DNA of 64,000 bases from Paenibacillus sp. MSJ-34 (GTDB lineage Bacteria > Bacillota > Bacilli > Paenibacillales > Paenibacillaceae), in the NCBI RefSeq assembly GCF_018918005.1, contig NZ_JAHLPR010000025.1, forward strand, positions 1-64,000, in the 5' to 3' direction. This document shows positions 7,611 to 14,819 of the stretch, in pieces. Numbering within the stretch: position 1 is the first letter of the stretch; each line of letters begins with the position of its first letter. The notes below the pieces were generated by a model. The model did no database searches, was not told where the DNA came from, and saw nothing but the letters and a program-made list of their open reading frames with translations. Both the position numbers and the translations under genes were made by a program.

Positions 7611-8498
7611 ATGGTTGTTATGATAAGTATTTTTCTGTTGGCGATTGCGATTGCAGGGATAGCGGCGGGAATATGGTGGATGGTTGTGAAAAGCCAGACG
7701 CCGAAGCGGGTGCCGACGAACAAGACCCCGGATGTGCCCTATCGGGATGTTGTCATTCCGAATGGAGATGCCAAGCTGAAAGGATGGTTTATACCGGCCC
7801 CAACAGGCAAGCGACCAAGCCCTTTGATCATTATCGTGCATGGCTGGGGATCGGGGAAAACGCGAGTGCTGCGCTACATGAATCCGCTGCATCGTGCCGG
7901 CTACGCGATTCTGATGTTCGATGCGAGAAGTCATGGCGAAAGCGATAGCGTAAAAGCGCCAACCGTAAAAACATTCCGTGACGATCTTCTCGCTGCCGTG
8001 GAGTATGCCCGTCAGAGAGAAGAGATCGACCCGCGGCGGATCGGAGTGCTTGCCCACTCGCTCGGCGCTTTCGGCGGCATTATCGCCAATACGAAGCCGC
8101 TCGGCATCCGGGCGATCGTTACCGATTCGATGCCGACAAGGTTCCGCACGATTATGGAAGCGTCGTTAAGCCATTACAAGCTGCCGTACTTCCCCTTGGG
8201 GCCGATTCTGTCCAAGCTGATGTTCATGAGGGCGGGACTATCCAAACAGGAACTGCGGCAGTTCGATGTCCTTGAGGCGATGGACCGTCAGCAAGCGCCC
8301 GTATTGATGGTGCATTCCAAATATGATCACTATGTGCCGCCAACGGAGCTCGCTTATTTGCTCGATCATCATAAAGCGGATGGAACGATGAAGTCGTATC
8401 TATATGTCGAAAGCCAAGGCCACCGCAGTTCCGAAACGGACCCGCAATTTTGGCCCAAAGTGCTTGAATTTTTTCAAAAGCATGTCACCGGGAACTGA
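7611..8498 (+). CDS. Alpha/beta hydrolase, membrane-anchored
   Basis: Protein of 295 residues. An N-terminal hydrophobic helix (about residues 2-25) probably anchors it with the catalytic domain outside the cell. The hydrolase domain has the oxyanion-region HGWGSGK, the nucleophile elbow AHSLGAFG (Ser in the G-x-S-x-G-like turn), an acidic residue in HSKYDHYVPP and a C-terminal His in SQGHRSSE. These form a plausible Ser-Asp-His triad for an esterase, lipase or peptidase. GGAAGGTGG lies upstream of the ATG. It is preceded by a TetR operator, so expression is probably induced by whatever releases that repressor. The substrate cannot be predicted. Confidence 0.85.
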   Translation: MVVMISIFLLAIAIAGIAAGIWWMVVKSQTPKRVPTNKTPDVPYRDVVIPNGDAKLKGWFIPAPTGKRPSPLIIIVHGWGSGKTRVLRYMNPLHRAGYAILMFDARSHGESDSVKAPTVKTFRDDLLAAVEYARQREEIDPRRIGVLAHSLGAFGGIIANTKPLGIRAIVTDSMPTRFRTIMEASLSHYKLPYFPLGPILSKLMFMRAGLSKQELRQFDVLEAMDRQQAPVLMVHSKYDHYVPPTELAYLLDHHKADGTMKSYLYVESQGHRSSETDPQFWPKVLEFFQKHVTGN

Positions 8499-8530
8499 GT
8501 TATAATTAGACAACATATACATAGAAAACG

Positions 8531-8683
8531 ATCCCTCTGCTCATCTTCACGCTCGGTTCGGGCTATGCGCCTGACTACGGCTTGATTATGACGGCGCTCG
8601 TGATCGCGACCTTGCCGACGGCGCTCGTATTTTTTCTGATGCAGAAACATTTTGTGGCGGGAATGATGGGATCCGTGAAATAG
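8531..8683 (+). pseudogene. 3' relic of a carbohydrate ABC transporter permease (MalG/UgpE type)
   Basis: An open stretch of 50 codons with no start codon or ribosome-binding site reads IPLLIFTLGSGYAPDYGLIM, then a hydrophobic ALVIATLPTALVFFLMQKHF, and ends VAGMMGSVK before TAG. This matches the C-terminal end of inner-membrane permeases of sugar ABC importers, where the last helix is followed by a (Q)-x-x-F-V-x-G-x-x-x-G-S-V-K tail. The natural terminator is still in place just after it. The upstream part of the gene and its partners are absent, indicating an old deletion joining it to the hydrolase gene. Confidence 0.75.
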
Positions 8684-8690
8684 AACGGGA

Positions 8691-8730
8691 AACATCCCGG
8701 TCCGGTTCGACGGATCGGGATGTTGTTTTG
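8691..8730 (+). terminator. Terminator retained from the lost sugar-transport operon
   Basis: Fourteen-base-pair stem (one G-T pair; arms 8691-8704 and 8711-8724) with a GTTCGA loop and a T-rich 3' side. It lies eight bases after the stop of the permease relic. Confidence 0.8.
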
Positions 8731-8771
8731 TCCGGGGCAAGCGCGTCGTTGGCAGAAGCCGCTGTCGGCCT

Positions 8772-9617
8772 TTACGGGGATTTCGTGTCACTATGTCTTG
8801 TTTTGCCCGCTTTGACGTACTTCAACTGTGCCACGATAATGACGCTGATAATGACGAGCAGAAACCACGAACTGATTTTGCCGAAGCCGACGGGCTGCCA
8901 TATAACATGTTGATCGGGATATTTCCAGGCGCCGAAAAATGTCGCGATGTTCTCCGCCAGCCAGATGAAAAAGCCGACGAGCAGAAAGGCAACCGTTAAC
9001 GGCATCCGGTACGTCGTGGCGCGAACCGTGTACCAAATCCGGGTTTTCCAAAAAACGATCGCTACGAGTGCCATGAGGTACCAGCGGAAATCAGGAATAA
9101 AGTGATGGGTGAAAAAATTGGCGTAGATCGCCGCCCCGAGCAAGCAGGCAGGAACCATGCCCGGCCAGCCGGTCATATCCATCTTCAGCCTCCGCCATAC
9201 TTGGCACATATAGCTCGCTACGCTTGCGTACATAAAACCGCTATAGAGCGGGACGCCGAGCCATTTTGTGTACCCCGGTTCGGGATACGACCATGAGCCC
9301 ATATGTACTTTATACAGTTCCAGCATGAGGCCGATAATATGGAACACGCAAATGACCTTGATTTCGTCAAGCGTCTCCAGGCGGCTGCGATACATGAAGT
9401 ATTGTACGGCAATCAGGAGAAGCAGAATGAAATCGTACCTGTGGATGAACGGGACGGCAAGCCATTTGGAGACGGCCAGCGTGCCGAAGATCGCCACCGG
9501 AAAGATGCAGCTCATCGCCTGTTGATAACCGAAATGAAGCAATTGCAGAAATGCGCGGCCATAAAGGTTCTGGCGCCGTATCGTTACTCCCGTCCCATTC
9601 GATTGTTTCGTTTGCAT
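8772..9617 (-). CDS. DUF817 membrane protein (YoaT-like)
   Basis: Integral membrane protein of 281 residues with about eight hydrophobic helices spread over its whole length and short polar loops. The conserved-looking segments LELYKVHMGSWSYPEPGYTK, GVPLYSGFMYASVASYMCQ and FFTHHFIPDFRWYL are those I associate with the DUF817/YoaT family. Function is not established. AAAGGAGG lies six bases before the ATG. In Bacillus subtilis yoaT neighbours yozG and yoaS, and relatives of both are found next here on the same strand, which supports the assignment. Confidence 0.82.
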   Translation of the reverse strand: MQTKQSNGTGVTIRRQNLYGRAFLQLLHFGYQQAMSCIFPVAIFGTLAVSKWLAVPFIHRYDFILLLLIAVQYFMYRSRLETLDEIKVICVFHIIGLMLELYKVHMGSWSYPEPGYTKWLGVPLYSGFMYASVASYMCQVWRRLKMDMTGWPGMVPACLLGAAIYANFFTHHFIPDFRWYLMALVAIVFWKTRIWYTVRATTYRMPLTVAFLLVGFFIWLAENIATFFGAWKYPDQHVIWQPVGFGKISSWFLLVIISVIIVAQLKYVKAGKTRHSDTKSP

Positions 9618-9654
9618 GCGCGCCTCCTTTGAATCTCTCTATCATTGGAATTGA

Positions 9655-9864
9655 TCAGGTTTCTTTGGAATATTCCAATAGATCCCCCGGTTGACAATCC
9701 AGCACTTCGCATATTTTTTCCAAAGTCGAGAAACGAACCGCCTTCGCTTTCCCATTTTTCAAAATGGAAAGGTTCGCCATCGTGATTCCCACTTTCTCGG
9801 AAAGCTCCGTTACGCTCATTTTTCTTTTTGCCAGCATGACATCGATATTGATTATGATCGCCAT
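9655..9864 (-). CDS. Small Xre-family HTH regulator (YozG-like)
   Basis: Protein of 69 residues made almost entirely of one Cro/CI-type helix-turn-helix (about residues 6-62: MLAKRKMSVTELSEKVGI, then NLSILKNGKAKAVRF and LEKICEVLDCQPGDLLEY). GAGGTG precedes the ATG. It starts 9 bases after the stop of the DUF2975 gene, so the two are co-transcribed. Small Xre proteins of this type paired with DUF2975 membrane proteins are a recurring couple; the membrane protein may modulate the regulator (inference). Confidence 0.88.
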   Translation of the reverse strand: MAIIINIDVMLAKRKMSVTELSEKVGITMANLSILKNGKAKAVRFSTLEKICEVLDCQPGDLLEYSKET

Positions 9865-9873
9865 ATGAACACC

Positions 9874-10350
9874 TCAAACCGTCAAGTCAATTTCCGTTTT
9901 CATTTCAAGCGCATGGGCTAACAGTTCCTGGAGAACAGCCGCAAACACGGCTACGGCCGAAGCGGCGAAAATAATGACAGCTCCGATGACGGCAAGGACA
10001 GATTGGAACCCGGTCAGGAAGCCGATGAACGCTACACCTGCTGCATAGACGATGACGATCGAAATGGCGCAATACTTGATGGATTTCAACGATTCGATCG
10101 CCAGTTCGGAAAAAGCGTTTTTCCGTTCGATAAGATGCAATAGTTTGAATGCCTGGTACAGCACGAAATAAAACGGTATCGCGGTAATATACACGACGAT
10201 AAGCACGGGATATCTCATATAAGCGAAATCGGGATTGTTGTCTGCGGTATGTCGAGCCAAATCCGGCAGCCAAACGATGCACAGAATAAGAGCCAACACG
10301 CCCATCATGACAATCACTAGTTTCAGGAACGTTGTTTTTCCTTGCAACAT
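9874..10350 (-). CDS. DUF2975 membrane protein (YoaS-like)
   Basis: Protein of 158 residues with four predicted membrane helices (about 8-28, 45-65, 90-112, 122-145) and a charged loop containing LLHLIERKNAFSELAIESLK between helices 2 and 3, a hallmark of DUF2975. I chose the ATG at 10350, preceded by GAGGTG, over an upstream ATG at 10383 that has no ribosome-binding site. It is the first gene of a unit with the YozG-like regulator and probably the YoaT-like gene. Function unknown. Confidence 0.82.
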   Translation of the reverse strand: MLQGKTTFLKLVIVMMGVLALILCIVWLPDLARHTADNNPDFAYMRYPVLIVVYITAIPFYFVLYQAFKLLHLIERKNAFSELAIESLKSIKYCAISIVIVYAAGVAFIGFLTGFQSVLAVIGAVIIFAASAVAVFAAVLQELLAHALEMKTEIDLTV

Positions 10351-10512
10351 GGAGCACCTCGCAATCGTTATTGGCAATAGCATATCATGCGATTTATCGT
10401 TTTACAATAAATTTTTAGTTTTTTACAGCAAAAATTTATTATAAATCGGAGATGGGACGTTCCGGATTTCCCGCTGCCACTTAACACAAGCGGCATTATG
10501 GAAATCGTATTT

Positions 10513-10577
10513 TTGTATGAAAAATCGCCCATTATGCTCGTACAGACGATTGAAAATTGAAGATTGTATGAAAAATC
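10513..10577. repeat. Two direct copies of a 14-bp sequence upstream of the efflux operon
   Basis: The sequence TTGTATGAAAAATC occurs at 10513-10526 and again at 10564-10577, 51 bases apart. The second copy ends 15 bases before the -35 box of the MFS promoter, a position suited to an activator site; no known regulator motif is recognised. Confidence 0.45.
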
Positions 10578-10591
10578 ATATACATTTAATA

Positions 10592-10642
10592 TTGACATCA
10601 AAACCCAAAAGATATAAACTGCTAAATGATAGTCAATGTCAA
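10592..10642 (+). promoter_or_regulatory. Promoter and candidate operator of the MFS-ABC efflux operon
   Basis: A consensus -35 TTGACA (10592-10597), a 17-base spacer and a -10 TAAACT (10615-10620) form a good SigA-type promoter. The 12-mer AGTCAATGTCAA (10631-10642) lies just downstream of the expected start of transcription. Its exact reverse complement overlaps the -35 box of the tetR gene at the far end of the cluster (13968-13979), so it is a candidate TetR operator. Confidence 0.6.
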
Positions 10643-10657
10643 AAAATGAAAGGGTGA

Positions 10658-12184
10658 TTGGAGCTGAATTCGCAATATCAACAAAGATGGTGGGTACTGG
10701 CTTCGCTTGCGTTCGGAATTCTTGCGGTCGGACTGGACATGACGATTTTAAATTTGGCTTTGCCGATAATGGCCCAAGATATGCATGCAACAAATGCCGA
10801 GCTTCAATGGTTTGTCGATGCTTATAATCTTGTTTTTGCCGCGTTGCTGCTGCCGATGGGGATGCTGGGGGATAGAATCGGGCGCAAGCGGATGCTTCTT
10901 GCCGGATTGCTCGTTTTTGGCGCAGCCTCTCTTGCGTGTGCGTATGCCGCATCGCCATGGGAACTCATAACAGCACGTGTCTTTCTTGGCTTGGGCGCTT
11001 CCTTGATCGTGCCTTTGTCCATGGCTGTGATTCCGGTGATGTTCGCAGAAAAGGAAAGGCCGAAAGCCATTGCCGTTTGGATGATGGCCAATGCGGTCGG
11101 AATACCGCTTGGTCCTATTCTTGGCGGTTGGCTCCTGAACAACTATTGGTGGGGCTCGGTCTTTATCATCAATCTTCCGCTGGTTATTGTAGCGATCACG
11201 GCAGTATTTTTCCTTTTGCCTGAAACTCGAAGCGAAGAACGCCGCCCTGTGGATTTGCCGGGGGTGTTGATTTCAAGCTCAGGGTTGATCGGTTTAACGT
11301 ATGGGGTTATTGAAGCGGGTGAAAGAGGCTGGGACGACGTAATTGCATTAGCATCCGTTCTTGCAGGCATGCTTCTCCTATTGTGGTTTATTGTCTATCA
11401 GGCTCGAACCCCTCATCCGCTGGTTGATCCTTCGTTATTCCGATCTCGAAGTTTTGCGGGCGGAACATGGATAGGTTCTATCATCTCTTTTGCTCTATTC
11501 GGCGTCTTGTTCGCTTTGCCTCAATATCTTCAGGCCGTATTGGAAATGGACGCGCTAAGCGCCGGTTTGAGACTATTGCCGCTCGTAATAGGCCTATTGA
11601 TTGGAACGCCGATATCCGATGCTCTGCAGTCGCGCTTCGGAACCAGGACGGCGATTGTTATCGGATCCGTACTGCTTGGAATCGGATTGGCGATGGGCAG
11701 CGCCACAGATCTATCGACCGGACACGGATTTACTTCCATTTGGATTTCTGCAGTGGGACTTGGCATTGGATTAGCTCTTCCGGCTGCGATGGATGAAGCC
11801 GTCTCGGCGCTTACACCCGAGAGAAGCGGCGTGGGATCGGCACTTCTTATGGCCATGAGACAGGTTGGAGGAACGTTAGGGGTTGCAATTCTAGGGGCTG
11901 TTTTGAGCGCTGGTTATCGCAATCATCTCAACCCGGATGAATGGCCTGCGGAAGCGGCTGAAATGGCGCAGCGAAATCTGTCTTCCGGTCTGGCGGCTGC
12001 GCGTCAAATCGGTTCGGATTCACTCGTTCATTCGGCGAAAACCTCTTTTGTCGGCGGCATGGCCTATATGTTATGGGTATGTGCGGGAGCTGCGGTGGTT
12101 GGAATTGTTTTTGCCTTCTGTGTCTTAAGAGCGCGCCCAGTGAAGAGTAAAAACGCCACGACGAGTCTTGAAGCTAAGGAATAA
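10658..12184 (+). CDS. MFS drug efflux transporter, DHA2 (14-TM) family
   Basis: Transporter of 508 residues with 14 hydrophobic segments. The family motifs of EmrB/QacA-type drug:H+ antiporters are visible: LDMTILNLALPIMAQDM in helix 1, the motif A loop GMLGDRIGRKRM, and a motif C-like AVGIPLGPILGGWL. Such pumps expel hydrophobic cations, dyes or antibiotics using the proton gradient. The start is a TTG at 10658 shortly after AAAGGG; no better ATG exists. It heads a unit with an ABC ATPase, an ABC permease and a TetR regulator, so two unrelated exporters seem to be controlled together. The substrate is unknown. Confidence 0.88.
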   Translation: MELNSQYQQRWWVLASLAFGILAVGLDMTILNLALPIMAQDMHATNAELQWFVDAYNLVFAALLLPMGMLGDRIGRKRMLLAGLLVFGAASLACAYAASPWELITARVFLGLGASLIVPLSMAVIPVMFAEKERPKAIAVWMMANAVGIPLGPILGGWLLNNYWWGSVFIINLPLVIVAITAVFFLLPETRSEERRPVDLPGVLISSSGLIGLTYGVIEAGERGWDDVIALASVLAGMLLLLWFIVYQARTPHPLVDPSLFRSRSFAGGTWIGSIISFALFGVLFALPQYLQAVLEMDALSAGLRLLPLVIGLLIGTPISDALQSRFGTRTAIVIGSVLLGIGLAMGSATDLSTGHGFTSIWISAVGLGIGLALPAAMDEAVSALTPERSGVGSALLMAMRQVGGTLGVAILGAVLSAGYRNHLNPDEWPAEAAEMAQRNLSSGLAAARQIGSDSLVHSAKTSFVGGMAYMLWVCAGAAVVGIVFAFCVLRARPVKSKNATTSLEAKE

Positions 12185-12225
12185 TTTCGATGTGTCTTAT
12201 CAATTGCGGAAAGGAAGTGCTCGCG

Positions 12226-13179
12226 TTGGAGCGCCAAAAGACGTTAGCCATTCATATGAACAATGTAAATAAATATTACGGTTTGAAACGCGGAGTGGCT
12301 GATATAAATCTAGCCGTAAAAAAAGGCGAGATCGTTGGATTTATTGGGCCAAACGGCGCAGGAAAGTCGACTACGATCCGTTTGCTCATGCAGATGATCA
12401 GCCCTACGTCCGGGGATATCTCGGTTCTTGGAGAACGAATACAGAAGGATCATCCAATGATACGCAGCCGAATCGGCTATCTGCCTTCCGAGATTAGACT
12501 TTACCAGGATTTAACCGGAAAACAGATGCTGGAGCTTGCAGCAGGCATTTATGGGGTTGATTTGAAAAAAACAAGGATTCCCGAGTATGCGCAGAAACTG
12601 CAATGGGAGATGAAACCCCGGATCCGAACCTACTCATTAGGAAATCGCAAGAAACTAGGCATACTGCTGGCACTTCTGCATGAGCCCGAATTGCTTATCC
12701 TGGATGAACCCACCTCCGGGCTTGATCCCCTCGCTCAGCAGAGCTTCTTTGAAATTATTCGTGAATTAAATGAGTCGAACGGTACAACGGTATTCTTGTC
12801 TACTCACATATTAACCGAGGTGGATAAGGTCTGCCACAGGGTCGCGTTTATACGAGACGGGAAGATCATTCAAGATGCTTCTGTTTCCGATCTAACCAGA
12901 GGAGGGGCTCATCTATACGAGGTGATCTTTAAAGAATCGGGTGATCTAAGGCGAACGTACGGACTGCTAAATATCGATCCCAATTCGAAATATATCGATG
13001 GGGTTTGCAGCGGAAGGGTAGAGGATCATCGCCTAAATGAATTGATTTCTATTCTTGCCGATAAGCCCATGAAAGATTTGAACCTTCGAAAAATGTCTCT
13101 TGAGGAGAGATTTATGGAAAAGTATAGCCGGAACAAAGAGAAGAAAGATGAGGGACCCAATGATGAGCAAGTTGTTTGA
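12226..13179 (+). CDS. ABC transporter ATP-binding protein (drug/Na+ exporter type)
   Basis: ATPase of about 317 residues. It shows Walker A (GPNGAGKST, about residues 42-50), Q-loop, a signature region altered to YSLGNRKKLGI in place of LSGGQ, Walker B (LLILDEPTSGLDP) and the H-loop STHILTEVDKV. The C-terminal 90-residue extension is typical of BcrA/NatA/YtrB-type exporters. I favour the TTG at 12226, eight bases after AAAGGAAG; an ATG at 12190 is also open but gives an unusual cysteine-containing N-terminus. It overlaps the permease gene by 20 bases, showing translational coupling. Confidence 0.85.
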   Translation: MERQKTLAIHMNNVNKYYGLKRGVADINLAVKKGEIVGFIGPNGAGKSTTIRLLMQMISPTSGDISVLGERIQKDHPMIRSRIGYLPSEIRLYQDLTGKQMLELAAGIYGVDLKKTRIPEYAQKLQWEMKPRIRTYSLGNRKKLGILLALLHEPELLILDEPTSGLDPLAQQSFFEIIRELNESNGTTVFLSTHILTEVDKVCHRVAFIRDGKIIQDASVSDLTRGGAHLYEVIFKESGDLRRTYGLLNIDPNSKYIDGVCSGRVEDHRLNELISILADKPMKDLNLRKMSLEERFMEKYSRNKEKKDEGPNDEQVV

Positions 13180-13918
13180 GTTGGAGTGGCGTCAAAATCA
13201 ACGGAGTTTTTGGATCGCTCTTTGCGTGATTGCGGCAATTCAAGCCATCCCGGCCGCCGCTTCCAAGGCTTATCTAGATAGCCAAATCTCCGGCGGAACA
13301 GATCATGCGGATTCCATCGCACTTTCCACTTTTGAAGGATGGATGGCCGGCCAGCCGTTTATGTTTTTCGTGCTTCTTCTAGGGTGCTTCGCCATCAACT
13401 GGTCGATAGGATCCATTGTCAAGGAGCGGGATCGTCAAACGGCCGAATTTCTGTTCGCAACCCCCCGCAGCAGAACGGCTATCTATCTGGCAAAATGTGC
13501 GGCGCATGTTGCGAAAGTCGGGATGATCGCCGGTGCATCCACTGGTATTGTGCTGCTGATTGGCAAAGGTTTAGGCGTGATGAATGACGTTGTCGCCGTA
13601 AGCAGCGTCATGGCGGCCGGTCTGTTAATCATTCTCGGATTTATGGGAATCGGTTATGCGCTAACGTCTTGGCTTACGTCCGAACGCGGTGCGTTATCGC
13701 TTGGAATCGGAATTGTGTTTCTCATGTTCTTGCTCTACATGCTTTCTGATTTGGCAGCATTAGAATGGCTGGGGGCCGTGTCGCTCTTTAACCTGTTTGA
13801 TGTGTACGCAATAAGCCAGGGTGGCGGGCTTGCATGGGGTTCTGTGATTGGAGCGCTCGCCGTCTTTTTGATCGGCGGATGTGTGGGCTGGAGGAGGTTA
13901 GTTCATAGCGATTTGTAA
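13160..13918 (+). CDS. ABC-2 type transporter permease
   Basis: Membrane protein of about 252 residues with six hydrophobic helices (near residues 15-32, 55-77, 105-127, 140-165, 172-192, 220-240). The loop IVKERDRQTAEFLFATPRSR after helix 2 is the usual ABC-2 exporter feature (the ERE-like E-x-x-x-x-T-x-E-F-L pattern). It starts at ATG 13160 with a GAGGG upstream and overlaps the ATPase gene. Together they should form a two-protein exporter; drug or antimicrobial peptide export is likely from context with the MFS pump and TetR regulator, but is not proven. Confidence 0.85.
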   Translation: MMSKLFELEWRQNQRSFWIALCVIAAIQAIPAAASKAYLDSQISGGTDHADSIALSTFEGWMAGQPFMFFVLLLGCFAINWSIGSIVKERDRQTAEFLFATPRSRTAIYLAKCAAHVAKVGMIAGASTGIVLLIGKGLGVMNDVVAVSSVMAAGLLIILGFMGIGYALTSWLTSERGALSLGIGIVFLMFLLYMLSDLAALEWLGAVSLFNLFDVYAISQGGGLAWGSVIGALAVFLIGGCVGWRRLVHSDL

Positions 13919-13967
13919 AACAATCGGCGATCGGTGAAAGTTGATAGTTTATGAACTTGAGTGTAAG

Positions 13968-13996
13968 TTGACATTGACTCTAATGTAAGTGACAAT
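13968..13996 (+). promoter_or_regulatory. Promoter of the efflux tetR gene with overlapping operator motif
   Basis: A -35 TTGACA (13968-13973) and a -10 GACAAT (13991-13996) are 17 bases apart. The -35 box is part of TTGACATTGACT (13968-13979), the exact inverse of the 12-mer downstream of the MFS promoter, so a bound regulator would also shut off this gene. Confidence 0.55.
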
Positions 13997-14053
13997 ATGC
14001 TTGAAGTTACAGTTTTCGAAGTTTGATTCGAACTTGGTTAGGAGTGCAAAGGG

Positions 14054-14653
14054 ATGTCTGAAGGTGCGAAACAAAAAGTCGGATTGCGTGAGCGAAAAAA
14101 AGCGAAAACGATGGCCAATGTTCAGATGCATGCATTAAGGCTTTTTCGAGAAAATGGTTATCATGCGACAACGGTTGAACAAATTGCCGAAGCTGCGGAA
14201 ATCTCCCCGAGTACGTTTTTTCGTTATTTTGGAACAAAAGAGGATGTCGTATTAACCGATAATTACGATCCTGTTCTCGTCGCTGCATTGGAAAACCAAC
14301 CGTCAGAGTTGAGTCCCTTGCAAGCCGTTCGGAATGCAATGATTTCGGGAATTGCCGAAATGACTGACGATGAGTGGGAAACAGTACGTCAGCGAAATGA
14401 ACTGATCTTGACGGTCCCGGAGCTGCGCGCGGCAGCGATGAATAACTTAACTCAGATGATGCAGCTGTTAACTCAGATTGTCGCCAAACGAACAGGCAGA
14501 AATTCCGACGATCCGGCCGTACGAACCTTTGCCGGCGTGGTCGTTGGGGTAAATATATCGTTAATGGATTATAATGCTAAGGCTACAAAATCAGAGTTTG
14601 CCAAATTGTTGGATGAAGCTTTAGACGTAGTGGAGAAAGGTCTGCGGATATAA
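14054..14653 (+). CDS. TetR/AcrR-family regulator of the efflux cluster
   Basis: Protein of 199 residues. Its N-terminal helix-turn-helix (about residues 14-58) contains LRLFRENGYHATTVEQIAEA and SPSTFFRYFGTKEDVV, which are TetR hallmarks. The C-terminal half is helical, with an MftR/ActR-like QRNELILTVPELRA segment. GTTAGGAG lies upstream of the ATG. It follows the MFS-ABC-ABC operon on the same strand but has its own promoter. The inverted 12-mer shared by both promoters suggests that it represses the pumps and itself. Confidence 0.88.
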   Translation: MSEGAKQKVGLRERKKAKTMANVQMHALRLFRENGYHATTVEQIAEAAEISPSTFFRYFGTKEDVVLTDNYDPVLVAALENQPSELSPLQAVRNAMISGIAEMTDDEWETVRQRNELILTVPELRAAAMNNLTQMMQLLTQIVAKRTGRNSDDPAVRTFAGVVVGVNISLMDYNAKATKSEFAKLLDEALDVVEKGLRI

Positions 14654-14721
14654 TGAAAATCTTGCCGGAATGTTCCGTAGCTCGATCGACAAACAATATG
14701 AATATTGGTTGAAAAATCATA

Positions 14722-14748
14722 AAACTCATGTCCAAGGCATGGGTTTTT
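14722..14748 (+). terminator. Rho-independent terminator after the efflux tetR gene
   Basis: Nine-base-pair stem (one G-T pair; arms 14722-14730 and 14738-14746) with a TCCAAGG loop and a T run. It isolates the efflux cluster from the YyaL-type gene. Confidence 0.8.
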
Positions 14749-14819
14749 CTTTTGGCAATGGGTATGATAACCTCAAAATATAACTTGGAAATATCCAGAA
14801 AACAAGGAGGTGTTGCCCT

